This document shows positions 47,492-60,675 of a stretch of DNA of 64,000 bases, one piece after another. Both the position numbers and the translations under genes were made by a program. How positions within the stretch are numbered: position 1 is the stretch's first letter; each line of letters starts with the position of its first letter. The DNA comes from Vespa crabro (taxonomy: Eukaryota > Arthropoda > Insecta > Hymenoptera > Vespidae): the NCBI RefSeq assembly GCF_910589235.1, contig NC_060968.1, positions 930,001-994,000 of the forward strand, in the 5' to 3' direction. Below the pieces are notes generated by a model. It was not told the origin of the DNA and searched no databases. It saw nothing but the letters and a program-made list of their open reading frames with translations.

Positions 47492-50400
47492 TTATGGTAA
47501 TGGTGACTGGCCGATCTTTTCAGAAGACTTTTCCTCATTCACTTCGTTCTCTTTATTTTCCACGTGCTCGCGTTCAGTTTTGTGCACAAGCGCATAATTG
47601 TTTAAATATTCTACGACCTGCATGTGACCGAAATTTTTCGCCTCGTCTATTGGTCGTTTACCCCATCTATATAAAAAAATTTTTTGTGAACATAATTTGT
47701 GTATTATCAATGAAAAAAGGTTATAAAAAAATTATAAAAATTTGCACAATTAGTAAATCTTAAATTTATTATTAATATTAAATTTAACTAATTAACTCTT
47801 ACCTGTCTTTAGGATCATGAGGTACGTTGCATTGTTCGATCAGGAATTCAACGCAATCCAAATGACCTTCGCTAGCGGCCAAATGTAAAGCTGTCCTTCC
47901 GTCATAATCGGACAATGTCATGTCCATACCACTTAATCGATGTCTAACAATATTTAATAGAAATAAAATTAATATAATATTAATGATAATAATAATAATA
48001 ATAATAATAATGAGAATGAGATGGATAAAATTTATGAAATACCTTCTCATTGCAGGAACATCACCACTGGCAGCACTGAAGAGAAGATTGACTATGGATA
48101 GACCCTTCGTTTCGTACTTGTGCCTTCTCGGATCTTTCTTGTTGGTCGCGTGCTTCAGATTATCGTACCTATGATCATAGTAGCTACTACACTAATCGAG
48201 TGAGAAGGAGGAGTGCGAAGAACGAATCTCAACGGAAGGTCGTTGAGTTTTCATTCGGTCGGTCGTGTTGCCGATCGTGTGCCGGCGTCGTTCATTCATC
48301 GTTTTTGTTTGTCATTTCGTTTGGTATTATTTTGATTTTGCATTTTGGCGGGTGTACGCATGCGGGTTAGTGTACGGCGGGGTCGTGAAACAGAGAGGAA
48401 GACCAAGAAAAAAAAAACAAAGAAGGCACGTGTTATTATCAGCTGTGATTACTCTATCAATATCTTTAATAATAATATTATATATGAGCCCGTTTCTTTT
48501 TCTTTTCTTTTTTTTCTTTTCAATTTTCATTTCAAATGTACATAGAGCCTATGAAAAAGGAAAAAAGGTGTTGATAGGATTGTTAGTAATGTGTTTATAA
48601 ACTTTATGTTGCATCGAAGCATCTTAAAAAATTTATTTATGAATGATAAGTAGGAAAAAAGATCGATCAAAAAGTTTATTAACAAATGAATGAAATGACA
48701 AATGTTAAAATGTTAATAAATATCATAGATATTCGATGAAATAACTAAATTAGACGATCGTACGTACCTATGAAAATTAAACTCGGTCACGAGTTCCTCG
48801 CAAAATTGTACGCCTCGGCAAGAATTGCCAAGAAGATCTAAAGGTGGCGACCACGTACAGATACCCATCACATTTGGTATAACTACAAGGAGACTTCCAG
48901 ATACTCCAGATTTTGCTGGTATTCCAACCTACATATAATATAATAATAGAAAAGTAATCATAATGACGATGAAAAGGAAATAATAATAATAATAAAATAG
49001 TATCTAACCTTGAATGCAAATTGACCACTGTAATCATACATTCCACAACTATGCATCAGACTAAGTACATCTCGAACGCTATCCGGTTTAAGGACCTTCT
49101 CTTCAGTAATAGGACATATACCACCGTTCGCTAATGTCGCCGCCATTACGGCCATAGTTTCGCAATTTGCTTCCATTGAACAGCACTACCAACAACAACG
49201 AGGAAAAAAGGTTTTATTTTTAAACGTTAAACGCAAATGGATATGTTCAATAATAAATATAACGTTCTTAATATTATATTATGGTATCTCTAATAAATGA
49301 TATAAAACGACTATTTTCAAATATAATCAATAAACGAAAGAAAAATATGCTGGCAAATATGAATGAAGAAAAAAAAAATATTCTTCTTGTAAAAAAAATT
49401 TTTTAATAATTATTCAAAAAAGAAATCGTCATCTCATTCTATTAAAAATTGTTTGTTTTTAATAATTATAATAATTCTACTATATTAATATTATATATAT
49501 TATGATACACACTTGAAAGTAAAAGTCCATGATCTCACGGAGATTCGTTTTATCTGGGTAACACTTGTGTTCTCTCATATAAAAGCCGAGAGCATAATTT
49601 CTATCGGCGGCTTCACGTTCCGACAAGAAAACTGCATTGTTGAAACCAAAATTTTCGTCTCCTGCCAATCTCTTGAAATAATTCATAGTAAAATCGAATT
49701 TCTCCGCCAATGTCATTTCGGGTTTTATGAGAGACTTCAAGAGCGAGCAAACTAATATAGCACCGGCATTGATCATCGGATTATGCGGTTTTTCTGTATT
49801 AACAAATGAATTTTTTTTTTCTTTATGTCCTCATTTGACTATTGTTATTATTAATCGATCGAATGACGTACAATTTGTAATATAAATAATTAGAAATTTT
49901 TTCGATTCGAGTATAGATCGATATATAAATAAAAGAGATGTTTAACATTATAAAATAAAAATTTTACTCGAACCGTGAAAAATCCTTACTGTTGTAATCC
50001 AAAACGAGCTCGTTGAAATTCCTTCCCGATGGTTCTTGACCAACATACTGATGAACGACTTCTTGTCCTAGCCTATCCAAAGCTATCGCGTATGTCAATG
50101 GTTTACTGCAACTTTGTAACGTAAACGGAATTGAGGTATCTCCGATACTGAACCTTTGACCATCTATCGTACAAACTGAGACTCCCCAATAATCCGGGCT
50201 CATTCTTGCTAACTGTGGAATGTACGAAGCAACCTTGCCCTCTGTATTCGATTTACATTTCCAATAAAAATCTTCTATGTGTTTTGTGAAACCTTGCCAA
50301 TCTGGAATAATGAACTGATGCCTGAATGCTCGTGATATTAACACTATGTTCGGATTTACGATTCTGAAATAACAAACAAAATAATAATAGATAATTATTA

Positions 50401-52757
50401 AAAATTAATGGAGAACATATCGATGCTCTATTTTGAGCTTCATTCATAAATTCATGTCAAAATAATGATTCTCAATGATTTTTGTAAAAGATTTTTTTTA
50501 AAAGCATCGATTATTGTTTAAAACAGAATTATTAAATAACGAAGTTAAAAAATTATTTGCCTGAAAAAATTATTAGTATTAAAAACTTTTGGCGAAATCT
50601 GTATTAAAAATCATTTTTATTTATTTGATCAGTAGTTTTATTAATTTATTATAATTAGTACTAATTAATGATATGTATTTTGTAAAATAAATTATCAGTA
50701 TAAATAATTAATCATGGTTACGTTAAAATTGAGTTAGAGTTATTTATATTACGTATTGATATTTTATTATAAATACTGACGATTTATATAAAATACTGGT
50801 TAAATATTTAAAAATATTGATTTGATAAATAGCAGCAATTAAAAATTCTGACATTAACTATTAATCGGTCCAAAAATTTGGCAGATTATTGTACCTTCTA
50901 AATTGTTCCCTGTCTAATCTCTGCGTCTCGTATGACACACCTTCATGTCCTCCACTTTTCGAATGTTCCTTCTTCAAATTGTCCGAAAATTCTTGAAGTC
51001 GAGGATCATTTTTTCTTAAACCGGTCGCCCTCAAAGCCTAGAAATTAACAAATGAAATACAATTTAATCGAAATGTTAAAATGTTAAAATGTTAAAAATA
51101 AATAACTGGTTAATTTAAGATTATTCAATTTGTTAAACTTACAGCGAGAAACTTGCCAACCGAGAGAAGACCAGTTTCCTCGTTTTTGAACATATCAAAG
51201 AGTACATCTTCAGCATTTGATGCATGATCTTGATCTTTCGTGCTGTAAAAATATTTTTAATATTTTTATTTAATCAACTCGATCAAATTGTTATTATTAC
51301 AAATTAAACCAATATAACTACATAAAAAGTATAAATATTATCATTTCTATAATATTAATTTGCTTTCTATAAAACAAGGCATTATATAATACAAAATTAA
51401 AATTAAATACTATAAACTAGAATGAACTACTAAAATCTGATAAATAATTTTAACAATCAATCATTTTGAGAATGAATATTATCAATCAATCATTTACTTT
51501 TCGTAATAAATACAATCATAACTCGATTCTCCAAACATGATATACACAGAGTGGTCGTAAATATACCACACGGTATTTGATTATTATTGAAAATATTTGT
51601 GTCGAGTCATGATTTGACATTTCAATACAAAAACAAATGAGATTTATTAAAGCACACCAAATACACATATAAATTCTTCATGAAAAAAAAAAAGAAAATT
51701 TTATAATCAATACTATAAAATAATATTTACAATCACATTTACAAATAAAAAAATGTTACATGAACATCAACTTCGTACTTTCTTTTTCTTTTTTTACTAA
51801 TCAATGCAAATAATAAAAATATATCCCGTGTTAAAAAAAGAAAAAGAAATAGAAGAAGCACGTTTAATTAGAAGATAAAATTAGTATTAAAAAATAATAA
51901 TAATAAATAAATAAATAAATAAAAAAATAAATAAGTGAAAGCAGCGAAGACGACATGCATTGTACTCATGGTACTCACTACATGTAATGACTGTCATGAA
52001 TGAAGCTGTATTCGCTGAAAAGAGAGAAGAAGAAATGGGAGAAAAATTTGATTAGTATACATATATACGAAATATTCGATTGAATTAGTTTTACCTAAGA
52101 AATCGTGCTAACACCATCGACGATTTTTCATTTTTCTTCTCTAACCATATCGAACAAGCGATCTTTGATCTTATCGAATAATCCATGTATGAATCAATAT
52201 ATTTTACCTTCAAATTTCGATCATTTACGTCGATATACGGCATGATTAAATATTTCGCACTTTTTCTTTGCAAAATAACAAAAAGAAAAAAGAAAAATAA
52301 AAGAAACTAATTCTAATTTTTCTAATATTTGTTTTCAATCGGAATTAATACAATATTAACAATATTAATAATGAGAAATCAGTCTGAGTACATTTTATAA
52401 TAAAATAAAATGAATCATGATAAATCCAATTAATTTTTCTAATATGTCTTTCTCGATCACGATTAATAAAATAAATATAAAAAATTCTTGTGATATAAAT
52501 GAAAGAAAGAAACAACGATTAATCTAATTGATTTTTCACTCAATCACAAGTAATGAAAATTGATATGAGATTATTATATTATCATAAAATTACAAAAAAA
52601 ATAATAAATTATTATGATATAACAATCTTTCTAATATAATCTAATCGATCACAATTAAAAAATACAAATAATAAAATTAATGCAAGATTCATTATTAATA
52701 ACATAAACGTGATATTAATTTACACTAAAACGATATTGCTCGTTTTATTTTAATTTA

Positions 52758-52837
<80 letters not shown>

Positions 52838-55800
52838 TTTATTTTTATTATTATATCTGAATTATTATTCAAAACGACACGTACAAAACATATTCCGTAC
52901 GATCGATACCAACACTGATCGAAAAATGAACTCTTCGATACTTGGAAATAGTAAAAATAGGAAAAAGAAAAGTAAATAGAAATTCTAAGCAACGTTAATC
53001 GACGTTAACTTTGAAAAGCAACTGGAGTTTCTGTCAAAATGACGTTTGAACTATCGAGTTTATATCCGATGAGGGACACGAATTTGAAAAACATACATAG
53101 AGCGTCACGAATGTCAATTACGGATTCAGTGTACCACCCGCGGATCTAGTGATAAATAAATTTAGCGATTAGCGTGATTAGAACTACGATTGTTGTGTGA
53201 CGTACATGTGGGTGAACATCTGTCTTGTCAGTTAACATCAAATTCTCGGAACGTTCAGAGTAATTCAAATCGACGATACTTCGTTTTTGTAAATCCTTTT
53301 TATTTTCCTTTAAGAAAAATCTCTCGTTTTATTTTTCTTTTTTTCCTTTCTTTATTTATTTATTTTATTTGCATGAACATCACACATATGTTTCTTATGC
53401 AATAGTGCCATTATGAAAAATTTTAATTCTCGTTCTAATTTTTGATGGAAATACTACTTTTTTGTTTGTTTAGAAAAAATCTTGTGTTTATTTTTTTTTC
53501 TTTTTATTTATTTATTTGTTTATTTATTTTATTTGCACGAATATCACACGCATGTTTCTTAAGCAATCACATCATTATGAAAAGTTTTAATTCTCATTCT
53601 AATTTTCAAGGGAAATATTATTTTTCATTTATTATGTCTGAAATATTTCCCGAATCCTGAAATTTTTCTAAATATTTTTAAAAAATAAACAATTATTAAT
53701 ATTACATATTAAAGAAATTTAACGATAATAATTTGGACAAATTATCTAATAGACTTTAATATTATAGCGATATCATTTCAAATATTGATCAATAATCTCT
53801 AAAAAAATGGCCAATTCAATTCGAAAAAAATTTTAATAACTAATTAACAAACATTTGTCAAGATATTTTCTATACAATATTAAACTGATAATAAATCATA
53901 AGAATCATTCTTCTTACCCATAAATCGAATAATTTCTTGCAAAAGTTATTTCGTTAAACGCAATTAAATCATCGATGTAATAACCGCCATATTCATAATC
54001 GTTCATATTTTTTATTTTGTTATATTGTACTCTTTTTCTTATCAAAGTAAAATCTAAGAACGTTCGTTCCAATATACTCACTTCACTTCAATATAGTGAC
54101 TATTTTGAAATAATCCTCATAGAAACTACTTATAGAATTTATTTTAATAAAAAGTTATGACGTTCGAGGTTCATAGTTGTAATCGATAAATTGTTCTATA
54201 TTGATTCAGATCAATAACAGATCGGTTAGAACTAATCGATCAATCGATTGCTTTTATTCTTCGATCGATAGAGATAATATTATGTAAATGTAATTAAATA
54301 ATATTATGATAATTTATCTTCTTTTTCTTTTTCTGTTCTTTAGTAATATCTCTCAAAATTTTGAACGAAATAATTAATAAGTTATTTAAATAAATATTCT
54401 ATTATATAGGTTGATTATAAATTAAGGATTAGTTGAATGTTTCCTTTGTTAGAGACAATAGAAATAAAAAAATATATTAAAAAATGTTTCGTCATCTCTT
54501 TTATCAAATATTTTAACAGTACAAATTAAAACACCAAATTTTCGATTAAACCGGAAGTTTAATAATTTTTAATTTTTTTTTATGGAACATCCTGTATCGT
54601 TTTAGTATTATTAATATATTTAGATATTTTAATCGATTATCTTTTTAATTTGACAAAAATTATTAAACAAATATAAACCTAAAGTTAATAATTAACTAAA
54701 TATTAACATATGAAATATATTATATAAACAGAAACAGAATTAATCTCAATGAGATTAAAATTTAGAAAAACTAGAACCAAAAATTATAAACATCATTAAT
54801 TAACTAATATCTGAAATGTTACAGAAGTTATTAAGAAATATGACAACAGGACGTCGAATGTGCAAACAAGAAAACAGTGGACATTTCGAATAATTTATTG
54901 AATTAAGTAAGCTATTACTTTTATTATAAATTAAAGTCTATAGCTTTGATTTTTAATTAAGGCTTAGTAAAGAAGTAACTAAACTTATTGATTGAAGATT
55001 ATTTTGTATGTTTTTCATTTTTTTATGGCCTCTTAAGTTGTTTAGATATTAATTAATCATATAATTATACACGTGTTAATATCTCGTTAATTATTAACTT
55101 TATCCCTATACTAGATTAATAATTTATTTAAAGATAATTGATTAAAATATCTAATTAATTAAAAAAATATAGGTTTTCAAAAAAAAAAAAATAAGTAAAA
55201 AAGAATTAAAAATCATTAAATTTCCGGTTTAACCGAAAGTCGGGTATTTTATTTCGTACTATTACAATTATTAACACGAAATCACGAAACTTTTGTTAAT
55301 ACATATATATATATATATATATCCTTTTTTTTTATTACTCCTAACAAACGAGATATTAAACTTAATTTATAATCAAACAGTATATTAAATATTGTTATAA
55401 TTTTTTTTACCGTGTCTGAGCTCGTTCTAATTCTAAACCATTTCCAAAAGTAACGTCCATGTATCTCAACGATCTCAACTTCTTCGATGTAGGCAAAGGT
55501 TGCAGCTGTTTCTAACATAAAAATACAAATGAATTTTTCAAATTTAAAAAAATAACAAATAAATCGTTAGAAAAATTTTAATTGTTGTCATTTGTAATAA
55601 ATCGTAATCAACGGATAAACTTGCTTTTAATAAAAATACAAATATAAAGAATATAAAATAAATAGAATACTATATACATCGTATAGTATTATACTTTTTT
55701 CAATCTTCCAAATTATAAAAAAAATTCCACTAACTTATTTCAAAATGGGTCACCCTATAAGTATATCAGTTTATGTCCACCCTTAAGCAGTTCATACACT

Positions 55801-57218
55801 ATAAATTTGTGGACATAGTATCGAGTTAAATTTCAAACAAACTTAACGAGTGTAATTCGAAAATATTTACAATTTATCGAACAAAAAATTAGATTCTATT
55901 TAAGTTTTAAATCGTTGTCGTCAATCGTTTTAAAATTAGATTGAGAAAAATTAACAAATCCAATTAAATACACAATCCGATTTGTATTATGATCATTTAC
56001 AAAATGTTATATTATTAAATTAATTTTTTTTTATTAATTTTTAATATTATAAATAATAGCAAGAAAAAATATTCTTAAAAAAAAAGAAAAATTAAAATAA
56101 TCTTAAAGATTTAAATAAAAGAGATATGATTGAATCGTTATAAAATATTTTCGAAAAAATGATTTTACGAAAAAGAATCCTTTTTCGAAAAAGTGATTGC
56201 TTTCTCTTGCACAATACAACTTCGTATTGATCCTTTGATGAATCAACCCCCTGCCCCTTCTAATACTCTCCTTCTAATACTCTAAACAGAAACCTGCCAC
56301 GTGCCCTACAAATCAGATAGCGACTGAACGCACGCAAGCACGTGATTTTTTTTATACACATGTGTATCTATGTATTTACAAGAAAAAAAAAAATAATTAA
56401 GAATGATAATTAAAAAGACAAAGAATTCAATACAAATTCAAAAGAAAATAATGTTCATTTCAAATAAACTTTTTGAGATTTCATTTTTCTGTTATAACAG
56501 ACAAAAATAATTTACATATATATATTACATATATATTACATATATATACATATATGTTTTGTATAATTGCATTTGTGCATTTCTACAGGATGATAATCAC
56601 ATAAAATGCTACTAGTTATTCTCTTTTCATATATGACTTAGTATAGTAATATTGATTTAATAAAAAAATCAAAAAAGAATTCTAATTCTCCATTTAATTA
56701 ATAGTAATTAAAATGAATCGTTAAAACGACTTAATCAAATTGAAAGATTATAAGAAAAGTTTAGAAACTCATTAAACGAATCATGGATCTTTTCACGGTC
56801 GTTATCTATAACATTTAATCAATCGTCATTCGTGAGAAGTTGCAAAGATATTTTTGTCACTCAAAAGAGGCCATTGCCGTTGCCCACGTGGGCATTCGTA
56901 ACGTAACAAACTCTAGTAAAAAGTAAAATTTTTTTTGTTTTTAAATAAATAAATCATATTTCTTAAAATCGTTTCAGATATTGTTATTATCATATCGAAT
57001 TAGTATATCACTTAATATAATAGTATATTAATATATCGTGAAAATAAAATATTGACTTTTGTCGATAAATAATATTTGGACAATAATTAATTATTAGATT
57101 AATTATCAAACGAATTGTAAAACGTATGGTCCACATAAAATGTTACGACAATTTCGTAAATGTTACGAAACACTTAAGGGTGGTTCACATAAAGTGTTAC
57201 GGATTATTCTCATTGAAA

Positions 57219-57281
<63 letters not shown>

Positions 57282-58154
57282 CATATACACGCGCACACAT
57301 GCGCACGCACGCATGGCATGACATATAAAAATTCGTTTTATATGTTCATTGCTACAATTAAATCTCCTTTTATTTTAAATTTATATCTATAATGACTGAC
57401 TAATACACTTCGTATACACCCTGTATATATTTTTTCTAATGCTATAAATTTTTCATTAAGACCATTTTTATAATTACTAATATTAATATTACATTAGAGA
57501 CAAATATTTAAGATATGATCTTTGGACTGTAAAATAGTATAAAAAGGAATTAATGGAATAATAAAAATGCAACAATAGTAACAATGAAACACTAACTTTT
57601 CATTTACAAAAGAACATCACTACGCATCAATTAAAAATAGAACGATTTCCATAATACTTTTCCGATGAAAAGAAAAAAAATTTTTAAAGAAAGTAGGTCA
57701 GATGAAAAGTTGCGGAAAATGTAAAAGATCAAAAAAGAAGAAAAGAAAGAAAAAAAAATTGTTCACCCTAACAATGGTTAATGCAAAAATACACTCTACA
57801 TCTATACATCGAGTGATTTTTCGATACGAAGCAAATTGTTCGTATTTCATCAGAATAATAAAGAATGTATATAATACAATCAATAAAATTTGAATGAAAA
57901 TTGATTATCGCGAAAAATAAAAGAAATACATATTTCACAATGATAATGATTTAAACGAGAGAAAAGAGGACAAAAAAAATGCTCACTTTGGGGTATGTAA
58001 TTGAATTAAAATGAATATTTGAAAAATTTTAAAAAGGACAAAAAAGAAAAAGGGAAAAGAGAAAAGAAAAGGGAAAAAATGATCATTTGTTCACCTTGCT
58101 GCTTGTATGAAGTCTCTTAAAGCCGGTACAGCCGGCTTTCACGATTTTGAGCAT
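47492..58154 (-). CDS. GLS: Mitochondrial glutaminase (GLS family) with C-terminal ankyrin repeats, 12 exons, 622 aa
   Basis: Converts glutamine to glutamate and ammonia in mitochondria. Exons: 58154-58095, 55505-55411, 52014-51979, 51242-51143, 51037-50895, 50363-49990, 49793-49513, 49185-49009, 48928-48768, 48168-48043, 47943-47803, 47666-47492. All have GT-AG ends and matching phases (1869 nt). The first ~35 residues are basic and free of acid residues, like a mitochondrial presequence. The glutaminase domain (about 150-460) has all the expected catalytic and binding residues: Tyr192, Ser229 and Lys232 of S-x-x-K, Asn278, Glu328, Asn335, Tyr361, Tyr413 and Val431, in PINAGAI-, SERE- and GMYDYSGQF-type motifs. 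A four-residue insertion relative to human GLS lies after 278. Residues ~475-600 carry ankyrin repeats (TALHLAASEGHLDCVEFL), then a charged tail. Exon 2 has a poor polypyrimidine tract and is the least certain. Human kidney-type is 669 aa. Confidence 0.95.
48180..48430. promoter_or_regulatory. CpG-rich block inside glutaminase intron 9
   Basis: Much richer in CpG than any other intron here (CGGTCGGTCGTG, GTGCCGGCGTCG and TACGCATGCGGG, the last similar to an NRF-1 site). It looks like a promoter or enhancer, possibly antisense. The plus-strand open frame at 48265-48600 includes an AT-hook-like RGRPRKKK, probably by chance. Confidence 0.4.
51979..52014 (-). other. 36-nt in-frame microexon of glutaminase (exon 3)
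   Basis: Acceptor TTCTCTTTTCAG and donor TA|GTGAGT are both strong. It adds 12 codons (EYSFIHDSHYM with split ends), and entry and exit phases are equal. Skipping it therefore keeps the frame, so it is a likely cassette exon. Confidence 0.7.
52095..52273 (-). other. Candidate alternative first coding exon of glutaminase
   Basis: An open frame from ATG 52273 runs 59 codons to a CTTAG|GTAAAA donor at 52095, with the same phase as exon 2, so it could splice onto the microexon. The peptide (MQRKSAKYLIMPYIDV...) would replace the mitochondrial presequence. A TATA-type promoter candidate lies near 53060. Chance is not excluded. Confidence 0.3.
52754..52821. repeat. (TTA)n microsatellite in glutaminase intron 2
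   Basis: About 23 ATT units followed by TTTA units to about 52850. Confidence 0.95.
53040..53072 (-). promoter_or_regulatory. Candidate internal promoter of glutaminase
   Basis: Minus-strand GGATATAAACTC followed by GTCATTTTG about 25 bases on (TATA plus TCA-TT initiator), within a GC-elevated patch at 52990-53270. It would serve the alternative first exon at 52273. Confidence 0.3.
53280..53622. repeat. Tandem duplication, about 172 bp, in glutaminase intron 2
   Basis: 53280-53450 and 53455-53622 share TTATTTGCA(T/C)GAA(C/T)ATCACAC, ATGTTTCTTA and TTTTAATTCTC blocks in order. Confidence 0.75.
54394..55393. repeat. Imperfect palindrome of about 1 kb in glutaminase intron 2
   Basis: Arms are about 54394-54715 and 55070-55393. 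Paired blocks keep a common centre near 54890: TTGATTATAAATTAAG 54411-54426 with its complement at 55361-55376; TTAAACCGGAA 54546-54556 with 55222-55232; AGATATTTTAATCGATTATC 54622-54641 with 55133-55152 (one mismatch); AAAGTTAATAATTAAC 54681-54696 with 55086-55101. The right arm ends next to the exon 2 donor (55411). A (TA)n run has grown in the right arm at 55301-55321. Confidence 0.85.
57120..57210. repeat. Dispersed repeat fragment with GGTTCACATAAAGTGTTA motif
   Basis: The motif occurs twice here (57129, 57180), and again near 3666 and 9710. An ACACCCTGTATA end-type motif lies near 57417. Probably a remnant of a dispersed repeat family; the type is not determined. Confidence 0.45.
57223..57281. 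repeat. (TA)n microsatellite in glutaminase intron 1
   Basis: About 29 TA units followed by CA-rich sequence. Confidence 0.95.
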
Positions 58155-58329
58155 TCTATTAGTGATTAGACGACTTAACGATCCGCTAAACTCTAATCTT
58201 GATATCCTAACCTCGTTATACTCTTTTTAACGTAAAACACTGTTGCGTTAAATAATCCTTTTCTGTATTATCTCTCGTTTCGTTTTTCTCACTTTTTTTT
58301 TTTCTTTTTTTGTGATTCAATTTAATAGA

Positions 58330-58650
58330 TGCACGGCCTTTAAAGGCGCCGCACAAAGAGACGAACGACGTCCCTTAACGTTCGTTCGGTCGAATGAAAA
58401 CTGTCGTAACAAGAGCGAAGAGGGTAGAGAGGGGGTTCTGCGGTTCGAAGGGACGCGGCGACGTAGACTTTTGTGACATGCGCAATGATTTACTCTAGTC
58501 TCTCATCCCCACTTCTTCTCATCCCCTTCGTGAACGATCGTGCCAATTCGTTTCTTGCGAAGTATCCCGGCCGTGATGCTAAAAATTATTCGATCGATCG
58601 AAGTTTATTGCGCTTTCCTTTCAAGAGTCGAGTTTCTCTGACACGATGAT
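58330..58650. promoter_or_regulatory. CpG-rich promoter region of glutaminase
   Basis: Lies 180-500 bases upstream of the glutaminase ATG and is the main GC/CpG-rich island of the right half. Includes GGCGCCGC, GACGCGGCGACG and an NRF-1-like ACATGCGCAATG. No TATA box near the likely start, in keeping with a housekeeping promoter. Confidence 0.55.
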
Positions 58651-60628
58651 TTATTCCGTAAATTACGCATGATTTACATACATATATATAAGTATGTATG
58701 TACATTAAATCCATAAAAGACGGAATTAAAGAGTATACTATGTAGGAGAGTGTTTGAAGTGAAATTATAGAGACAAATTGTGTTTTTCTACGATCAAATA
58801 AACGTAATGAAGGATCTTTTTTCTTTTTCTACAATCAATTTGTAGTTTCTTTTTTATTTTCGTTAGGCTTCTTTTCAGATTCGATCAATTCGTTTCATAT
58901 TTTTCTTTCTTTCTTTTTTTTTAACAAAAAATTTATCGAAATAATAATTGCAAAATTATCATAATTAAATTACTCTCATATATTTTTGTTGAAATGTAAT
59001 TTTTTATAATGTATTATTAATTTTTTTTTTTTTTAACTCGAAGTTGTTCCTTCCTTTTTTTCTCCTCTTTTCTTTGATAAATTTGCTTAAGGTTAGAAAT
59101 GTCAAGCACACCGAAATGATATTATTTAAATTTTACAAATTAGTAATCCCATTGTTGAACACTTATCATTTATTGTCTTTCGATTATTATTATTTAATAA
59201 TAATGATACATTGTACATTAAGAGAGCGAGGATTTGATAAATTTCATCGCTATTTATTGATGAACAATGAAGATCTTCGTAAAAATACGAGTTATAAAAA
59301 CACTTGCGACTTCCTAACCTTGATTACTTTTTTTTTTTTTTAATACGATATAAGTTAAAAAGACATTATATCTATTACAGACGGCATTTTTTCAGTTAAA
59401 AATAACGCTTAAGGTTATCAATAAGGTACTTATAATTGTTCTTTCGAAAAAAGAAAGATAATAATACTTTTTAACAAATTTTTTTTCTCTCTCTTATCAC
59501 CCCCAACTGTATCAACAATTATGAAAATGACCTGAATTAAAAGTCGTAAAAAAAAGTAAAAAAATGTGATTTGTCAATTATTTGGCATTACATTAATATC
59601 TACGTTAATAATGTAAATGAAATAATTAACAAACAAAAATAATAATAAAATATGACTTAGGTCAGTTTCATAATTATTAAGGTCAACTATATAAACACGT
59701 AGGAACGTGTATGTATGTATGTTCACGTGTCGAACATATAACTACGTAGATACATATGCCTTATCAACGAAAGATATTTTCTAAAATTATGGGGTTTCAA
59801 TACTTCGTCTTATTGCAGATCATTTATCATAATTGAGCGTAATTAGAGCTGTCGAGATTATTTCGGTTAGTTAGGGTCACTTTTTTTTTTTTAAGAAGTG
59901 AGGTTATAATTTCATAACATTTCATCAGATTTCGTTTCTTATTATTATTTTAATTTAATTTATTTATATGCCTTGAGTATGTGAATTACGTTTAAGTTTT
60001 GCAATATTTTTTTTCTCTAATAAAACGTCTTAATTTTTTCTCTTTTTTTATTTGAGCTTTGTGTACTTCAGTAGTACTTAATTATTTTGATTTTTTAATC
60101 ATTAGACAGCTCTAATTAAAAACAATATCAAAGTACACTTAATTATGTTCTTAAACGATTTAAAAATCAATAATGATGGATAAATAAATGTAATTTTAGG
60201 AACAAAATATTCCTAGTTTACTAGGAAATTGTTTACCCCCATCTCCCAAGAAAAAAGAACAAAAAAGAACAAAAGATTTGAACAATTAAATTTTGAAATA
60301 ATTAAATGTAGATATCTTAAATAAGCATATAACTTACATATATATACCGATATTTAATACTTTGGTGTTTATATCTCTACGTTCTCTACTACAACTTGCT
60401 ACATATATTGTATTACAGTTGCATAACATTACCGAGTGCATAATTATTAATATCGTTACGTGCATATGTATATTATAAATGTATGTATGCATTTGTATTT
60501 TCATATAAAACAAACATATTTTTAATATTTTTGATTGACATTTGTAAAAATATTCAGTCAAAGACTGAATTACTTTTTTTTATTGCACGCTACTCGTGAT
60601 AATTTTTCTTTTGTTTATTATCCTTATG

Positions 60629-60675
<47 letters not shown>

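Noticed and set aside
48265..48600. AT-hook-like RGRPRKKK in an intronic open frame
   Set aside because: Encoded by a poly-A run inside intron 9 of glutaminase; no exon boundaries or homology support it.
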